From assembly GCA_001586965.3 (NCBI GenBank), contig LUCW03002157.1:60001-92862 (forward strand): a stretch of 32,862 nt of DNA, written 5' to 3'. This DNA comes from Sphaeroforma sirkka. Lineage: Eukaryota > Opisthokonta > Ichthyosporea > Ichthyophonida. Within the stretch, counting starts at the first letter, position 1, and every line of letters begins with the position of its first letter. A program made the translations under genes and the position numbers. Below, piece by piece: positions 10,001 to 19,000 of this stretch. Under the pieces are notes generated by a model, which searched no databases, had not been told where the DNA came from, and worked only from the letters and a program-made list of their open reading frames with translations.

Positions 10001-13000
10001 CTCTAGTACTGATTTCTCAATACTGTCCCAGCACTGAATCTTTAGCTGCCCCGTTTCTATCTCATGACACTACAAATTCTCCCCAGTATATATTTCTGTT
10101 TATGTCAGAATATATCCGCATGCAATACCAGCCTGACACTAGGACTTTTAACTATGAATTCCGCAGATTGTTCACGCGAAGCTCTAGACCGCAACATCTT
10201 CGGCGATGGCGATGGTGAAACAAGCACCGAGTTCATCGCCCACCTCAAGTCACTGCCATTCTACCATGGCCAAATAGCCCATGTCGAACACATCCCTGCC
10301 AGAGCTGCGCAATTCTCCGAAACCGACATCGACGAAGGTTCGTATCTGTGGATGTGTCTTTGTATGTGGTCGAGATAGTCCTCTAGTGTATACTTGTATC
10401 TGTGAGAGTGTGCGTATCTGTGCCTATCTTGCCTAGTGTCTGCGTAGGTTTATGTAATGGTATATCTGTGGTTTTGGTACATACCACCTCAAGTCATTGC
10501 CATTATATTATGGTCAAATAGCGCATGTGGAGCACGACCCTGCCAGAGCCGCGAAGCTCTCAGAAACCGATATCCGACAAAGGTGTGTGTTCTTACAATG
10601 TTGTTATGTGTCTTATATATGCATGGGTCAGTATATAGTCACCGCTGGGTGTTGCCAGTCTGCATACGACTCGCAATCAGTTCTCAACAAAATGATATGA
10701 ACCTTCCGTTGCAGAATCTCGGGTTATGAATTCTATTCTATATATAGCACATATATATCTCTCTTGATCCTCATCGGCCTTTGAATCCAGTATTGAATAG
10801 ATCACGGTTTATCCTTATCCCCAACTTTCAAAAGTAGAGATTGCACCATGGCTGCCTCGTGCCGCTATACAATATCCGCACGGACACGCAGGCACCAACA
10901 TAGGCGGCTCCGTGGCTGATGCTGTTAAATCAATGTTGATAATTAAATGGTATTACACTCGCCGGGGAATCTAGGATTATAGTACAACATAACTTTCTCG
11001 CCCCACTATGCAATCCCCGTACGACAAACCGACTTGCAGACCACAATATAGACTGGTTCGCGGTTGATGTTGTCAAATATGTGTGTCGGGTGATTGGATG
11101 ATTATACACTTACCGGGCAATCTGGTACAAGGATTTTATTGTACTTTTCTCAATACCACTATATAATTCCGTTCGTACGACAATACGACATGCAGATCCC
11201 AATATAGGCTGGTCCGTGGCCGATGCAGTCAAGTGTGTGTCGAAGATTGAACGGCTGTACACTCACCAGGCACACGCCATTGCTCACTCCAGCGCCGGCA
11301 ACCACGTAGTCCTCTGCACATCGACATCCAGTGGTAGGTAGAAATGTATGGGATGTTATAAAGTGCTGCAGCAAAGCTACTGCTCGTGCGTCGAACATTT
11401 TTTTTGGCACCTGCAAGTGTTCAATGGTGCTGATTGTGCGGTATAGTATCGTGCAGTGTTGCATTCCTTGGTGTTGTATGGTATAGGTTGTCCATTTTAA
11501 ACTCTGTACGCTCACCAGGCACATGCAATCGCTCATCCAGCGCCGGCAACCATGTGGTATTCTGTACATCGACACTCAATGTTAGGTAGAATCGTATGAA
11601 CTGACTACAAGAACCTCACAGCTTAAAATTTCGATGAAAACCACCTTCTCACACCTCGCAGGCAAATCATTAGCGTACAACATACCCGTACTGCAGGCAA
11701 TAGTAGACGACCCCATGACTATGGTTCTGTATCTGTTCCCCACCAAAGCCCTGGCGCAAGATCAGCAGCGCGCGCTTAAGAAACTCACAGCCCATGACAC
11801 TCTATGCAATCGTGTCAAGGTTAGTGACAGTTCTATTTGTAATTTTCTACGCACAAAGTGCCATGGTAAAATTGCATACGTATGAATGGAATCAACTATG
11901 TACATAAACGTGAGTATTTAGTTACAACTAGCGTTTATTTTTTTAATGTGTGCGCTCAGTTAATATCCACATGCGCTTATCGCATTTACGTTGACACTAC
12001 ATCTAGAATAATAATCATATGCGTATTTCCGTATCTACATGCTTACACATGTTTGTATCTATATCTGCAGGTGGCAACATTCGACGGCGATACAGACAGA
12101 GAAACGCGCAGCGCAATACGAGAGAGCGCTAACATCATTCTCAGCAATCCAGACATGATCCACGCCAGCATCCTGCCCTATCACAGCCAATGGAGCCACT
12201 TCCTCTCTCGATTGAAGTAAGGCTCAATCATGCATATATGTACAAATTGGTGCACATGCAATCATTCCCATATACTACGATCAATAGAGCCACTTCTTCT
12301 CTCGGTTAAATATGTTTCAATTGTGCGTTCATCTAGCAATGGGTGTACATGCAAGTGTACTTGCATGCCAGGACCTATGGAGTCACTTCCTCTCTCGATT
12401 GAAGTATTCCTTATTCGTATATGCACCTCGAACACTGCTGGACAACTCCATTCCATCTATTTTGAAATTTAAGCGCTAACATTAGTAGTAGCAGTTTTAA
12501 CAGTCAATGCCGGAATCCTGATACTCATTACTAGTCTATATTTATAACCCACTGTATTCATCGTCGTGCAGTTGCTAGTCGCAGCATTTGTAGCCACCAG
12601 GCTAATTTCTATCGCCGCCTTTGCTCGATGACACCAGATTAATCGTGGAGGAAGAGTTAATGCTAACGGGTGAAACAACAATTGTAGCAGACTACGTATT
12701 TTGGCTGACATTCATTACTGTGTTGTATATGTTCTGACCTGTCCATTGTCGCTATAGTTCAGGTATATAGGCTGTGTTTTCATCACCGCTTTCCATCCAT
12801 GACACCAGATTCGTTGTGGTTGATGAGGCTCATATCTACCGAGGACAGTTTGGGTCACATGTGGCGATGGTGTTCCGTCGGCTACTGCGCATGTGCGCGC
12901 ACTATGGAGCAGACCCACAGGTAGGTAGAACTGGGTGTAGTGGGATCTGCGTTTGGTAGATCTATTAGACGAGATTGGTGTACGCATGAACCACGGGGGT

Positions 13001-16000
13001 GTGCCTGTGGACAGTTTATTTATTCTTTAAACTGGGGTTGGCGCAATCTGCTGGTTCTTTTGAACACTTGCAATCCCTATCGCTCGATATGCAATAGGCT
13101 TGCATGCACTCAGACTACAACCAGAAGGTTACTCACGGTGCACAGTGTGTTGTTTATTGTCTATTCGCCTACTCGTCTTCTTTGTGTAGTATGAGCGTGT
13201 GTTTAGAAACTAACTAAAATGTGGTCTGTGCAGTCCATAATCCACATGTATAGATTTATTTATGTATATATGTTGTTTAAATACAATATATACATTTACA
13301 CATACATACAATTAATCTACTATCAATTTTTTTGCAGTGGATTCTGTGCACCGCAACGATAGCCAACCCGCGCGAACACTTCCTACGGTTGATACCACTT
13401 GATGTACCTGACGAACCTGAGCATAAGCAAGCTGATACTGATACGCACCCAGAAAGTACGCTGAGAGCAGAAGATAGTGCTGAAATGGGCGTAGACCAAC
13501 CGAAAACAGTACAAAGAGGGACAGAAAGGGATTGCACGGGACTCTCAGAGGATGGAACAAGTATACAGCCGCCAGACAACCCGCGGCAGACATCAAGCAC
13601 ACCACAAGTGACGCACACCGACACGGACGGACAAATATCGGTCGATACGCAAGCGCAGGCACCGGAAAGAAATGACCGAATATCAACAAACACACACACC
13701 CAAGCACCAGAGACTCTCAAACAAGTGCCAACAAGTACACACACACAAGCTCCGGATAGGCCATCTGTGGATATGAGGAGGCGATTGGTTGTGGTGGGCG
13801 AAGACGGGTCGCCCAACGGGCGCAAAGACTATGTGCTGTGGAATCCAGCCACATTTTCAAGGTATGGATCTAGCAGTGTGTGTGTGATATTACTATTTGT
13901 GAGCCGCGTTGGCTATCTATCGTTAAGTATGTATTCTGCTTCAAGCTAACGACTGTCTGCATACGCAACTGGTATTTTTAGCGCAGTTGTGCTGTTTTAT
14001 GCTCCACGCACCAGCGTCGCACATTTTGAATTCCACTCCCAATGGGTTGTGTGTACCAACAGTGCCGAGTGCAAATGGAGAGGATCTCCCACACAGTCCT
14101 GCCGTTCACACACCGGCACGACTCTAGTTGTATACTTCATTGTATTTTATCCTTATGTAATCGACCTTTTTAGGGTTCAGTATTTAGTGTTATTGCCTTG
14201 AGGTTATGCATCGCAAAATTGTCCGTAAGATTAAGGAGGGTGACTCCCTTGTGATACACAAGTGTAATATTGTTGAAGCGGACGTCCTTGACTTGCTATA
14301 TAGCCGCTCGAAGGTCGAGCCAGTGAACTCGTGTAGCTCTCGCATTCCGCAGTGGCGATAGCCCTGGATATACCGCGAGGTGAACATTATCAGTCAGAGA
14401 TTGCTCTAGTGACACAGAAGGAGTCCTGGTTCATTTTTAATCTTCCCTTGACCCATTACTACCACACCAATATTCAGATACTATCACGCTATTGTCAACG
14501 AATGTCACACCAGGCTTCATTAGTTATCACATCCATATGGACAGCAAGTTCTGTTTGATTTAACGTTGCACTATTGTTAATTACCCCACACCAACCTACA
14601 CAGCGTCTACACCGAAGCCGGTGTGCTGCTGTGTGAGATGGCCAAGACTGGCCTCAGGACGATTGGGTTCTGCAAGGTTCGATCAGTCTGTGAGTTGGTG
14701 TGCAAGGTCACTCAGAGCATGATGAGAGAGGGGACGAGTGTTACTACGTTGGGGGGGAATCGGCACAAGACCAAAGGCAGCGATTGCTCGGGCCTACCTG
14801 CGCCACGCCCAGATTTGGTGCCGTATATCACCACGTATAGGGGCGGGTAAGTGTGTGGGGAACGAACTAAACGCTCGAGTGTATGAGGAGATGTGTCTGT
14901 GTATGTGTGAGTGGATGATTTGGCTTTAATTGGCTCCATTGTGGGTGTAGGTGTGTTTGTTGCGAATAGTATACGCATGTTTCTCGTGCTGTTTTTACCG
15001 ATTAACCATTACGCAGTAATACATTTTAAACGTGTGTGTACGAGCATCGAATTTGCGACTGCGATTGAAACCAAACTATATGGTACGATTCTACGTATGT
15101 ATATACAAAGGGATCAGAAACATGTGCTCTACAATGCAGTATGTTCTTTCGAGCATAAAACTTATCAATCAATCATTTTTGAATTTCATACACGAGACAT
15201 AAGTATAGCATATAAGATGATTTGTGTATCAACAGAGCTTACTGACTAGCCAAGCTTGGCATTGACATGTGATTGCAAAGCTCTAGTCTAACCAGATCAG
15301 CTGCTCGATGTAATTGTACATCGGGCGCTATCTCATATTTTCGCGGTTTGTCTGATGTGCAATCCTTGATGCAGAGGTTCTGCAGGATCGGAACCCAATA
15401 ATTATGACATTCCGTCTGGAAATTTAATACTCGCATTTACAGCTCTCATTCTCCCTCACACTGCGTCTCTCATTAGGCGCAAACTCTCATTTGTTGTAGA
15501 TTTGCATTTGCCTTTCGTCTCATATGTCGTAATCACTCATCTGTTGTCGTACAGATACACCGCCATGGATCGGCGCAAGATCGAACGCGACTTATTTGGC
15601 GGTCGATTGTTGTCAGTCATCGCCACCAATGCACTTGAGCTGGGAATCGATGTAGGGAGTTTAGATAGCGTACTACAACTGGGCTATCCCGGTAGCATAG
15701 CATCGCTTTGGCAGCAGGTGTGTGTGCGCTTGATTTTATGTTTGGTGATATATAGTCATGGTCTTGGACTGTTGCTTTACTGTGTTGTGTAAGTAGGTTG
15801 AGTGTATGAGTGTGTGTTGTCGAAATAGCCTTAAGTAGAGATTTTAGCTCGTGTATCGCAGCCGGGCCATACCGTAGTATAGTGTTACTGTGGCAGCAGG
15901 TGGATGTGCGATAGATATTATGTTGGTATGGTATTGAGCTATAGCTTTAATCGCGGTGTGAATAATTGACCTCAAAACGATCTCATGTAGGGAGATTGGA

Positions 16001-19000
16001 TAGTGTACTGCGGCTGGGTATTCCTGTAGTAGAGCGTCGCCGTGGCAGCAGACGGGTGCCCAGATATACTCGCAAATCAATACACTGATGTGTAGCACAC
16101 CCTAGAGTAGCTCATACAAGTACTCTGTAGGACAACATTTAGACCTCGTCGGTGCACGCGAATAGGTCCAATACCACCTTGTTCTTTTTACTGTTATTTT
16201 ATTACCAGACATATAAAACCTTGACCATCTGTACATGCAAACATTCCAACCTCCTCGGCATCCATCTGTTGTACATCCAATCCAGGCGGGGCGTGCAGGA
16301 CGATCAGGCAAACAGTCCATCGCCGTTCTTATTGGCTATAATTCTCCATTGGACCAGCACTTTATGAAAAACCCCAGGGCATTGTTCTCGAAGGCGTCAG
16401 AGGCTGTGGTGTTTGATCCCTTTAACAACCGTGTGTTGTGGTGGCACCTGCTGTGTGCTGCCACGGAGCTACCACTTTGCGCCGGCACGAAGTAAGTTAT
16501 CTTTTTACCGCACGTGGCATATATGATTCTATCAAGTTTAAGCTTCCTCATAGCTCAACAACTCCAGGAGCTACCTGCAGCACTCTGCGAACTTATATAC
16601 GTAGCTGATCCTAAAATTTAGTAAAACTCTAATCTGTGATGCAGCCGTCAAGTTTTACCTTTAACTTTGATTTTGCCTACTTAAACACTACAGCAATTAC
16701 GACGCGAGGCTGTTTGGGGACAAATACGGCACATTAATCCAAGACATGGTGCGTGGAATGGCCGTGGATGGGTCCTACAATGCGGCACATGGGGCTGTAA
16801 TTAGAGACGCGAACAATAACTACCACACTACCTCCCACGCTATTGACTTTCCGCACGGAAAGACGAGTCTGCGGAATATCTACACCGAGAGTATGCACGA
16901 GAGCGCGGTTAGTTCTGGGTACTTGAGTGTGCGTGTTGGGCGTGCTGTGTAAGAGCCTGGAAGTTTGAAATTACACCACAACTCGTTCCATTATCCTTCC
17001 GTACGGAAAGAAGAGTCTGCGGAATATCTATACCGACAGTACATTCGAGTATACGGCAGTGTGTGTTTTGTATTTACTGTAAATAGTCTGGAATAACATC
17101 CATTGCATTAAATATCATGCCAACGACTGTCTGGACAGAAAGACGAGTGTGTGTTGTGGGAATGCAACGTATGTTCGATGTGTGATCTACTCAGTGCGCT
17201 GCAGTGTGTGTTTTGTGCGTGCTATGCAAAGGCTTGGAATACCAACCATCTCATTGTATTTAATGACATTGGCTTTCCGCACGACCAGACAGACATACGG
17301 AATATTTACACCGATGATATTCATTGTGGAACTTTTGGAGGGAGAGTATGAAAGCCACATACACCATACACTTTACTTTGTCCCATACCAGTGACTTCTC
17401 ACATCGCTACCCGAATTTACGGGACTGTACTCAGAAAACCACTTTAGGCTGCACACGGGAAAGTTTTAGCCCTGCACTCAAGACAGATATGTTGAATATC
17501 CAAATATTGCAAATGCTTTCCAATGCTAGATAGCAAGTACGACATGAACTATTCACTGATGTTTGTATACGTGAGATATACAAATATCCGATGGGTTTTG
17601 AGTTGTATAATAGGGCTGGCTGTGCTCGCCTGTGTGAGATTCAAACCAATCCCATAGTATTTAACACAACACCTATTGATGATTGCCTAAGCATCAATTT
17701 CTCTACCATCTTTCAGACTACCGAGTGCTAGATGCTGACACAGAGCATGAGCTAGATATTATTGAAGAACGTAGAGCCCATTTCGAGCTGTACGACGGTG
17801 CGGTGTATCTGCATCGAGGAGAGTCATTCGTAATGGAGGATGTGGATCACAATGATAGGGTGAGTGAGTCTGTGTGTATGTGAGTATTGCTGATGCGTTT
17901 GTGCTTGTATTTATTCTGAATGGAGCGTGTATCTGCATCGAGGAGATTTAAACGTGTTGGAGGGTGTGGACCACAAAAATTAGATGAGTTCGTCGGTGTG
18001 GATAGAAGTAATTTAGATGCTCGTGTGCTTGAATTGTTTAGAATGGAGCCTTTATGACATGCTATATTCAGGGGTATTGCATCTTAATGGAAGGGTACTT
18101 TTGTCGATATATCATAGATTCGTTGGAATTTATGTGGTATGTGGTACCTCTTCGTGAGACACTCGGAATAAATGTATGGCACGATATTAAAACATGCGTC
18201 TCTCTGAAGGGGTATACGAGGTAAAGCACATACATACAACTGGATAATTTCGGTTTATTTTATAATTTCTGAGTACTGAGGTAGGACAACGTTGAGATTT
18301 TTTTAATCTTGTGCCCAATCAAAAATAAGATTGGTTAGAGCCAAACAGAATAGCAACTACCAAAGTAGAACGGTTCAGTAATTGATCGGAATGGGATAGC
18401 AATTAGACCTAAATACGTTTACTTCTCGTGACATATATAAGTACAAGGCTTGGCAAGTTTACGTACGAGTGCATTAAATAACATAACTTCCTAAAATAGG
18501 AGAAAACAGTGCATACCTAACCCTACATAAAAAATGAAAATACTCACAAAACCCTGAGTCAACTTTCATGTTCGGTATACACTATATATGATTACCCATA
18601 ACACCTACTGAGCTCGGCCCATCCTGAGATATACAACAGCTTTCCTCGTAATACGTTTTCACGAGTACGTGCATGTATACTAACTTGACAGAAGAATTCT
18701 TTGTAGCTTGTAGTAGAAATCGGTGCATCGACCCCTGTGAGCATCTCTTCTTTATACTGACAATGGTATTATATTTTCATTTGTATCGCGATGAACCACA
18801 GAATTCTGTGCATTTCTAATCGCTGTGGCGCGTAGTAGAAAACTGTTGAAGTAGTTCCCACGTTTTATCTCATGGAGACACCATGGATAACAAATAAACT
18901 AGTGTTGAGAAAACGCTGACACTTTTATACGAATGGTGTTCTGGCGCCCTTGAGTGGCAGTAAAAAATTAAAACCCCCCGAAGGGACAGGATAGGACGGG

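Noticed and set aside
14738..14929. Alternative open frame over exon 10
   Set aside because: The other frame continues the helicase family match ([12 protein letters not shown] into [12 protein letters not shown]) and gives the correct splice phase.
16891..16952. Extension of exon 13 to the open frame's end
   Set aside because: The sequence after the GTATGC donor has no family match, and the phase would not fit exon 14.
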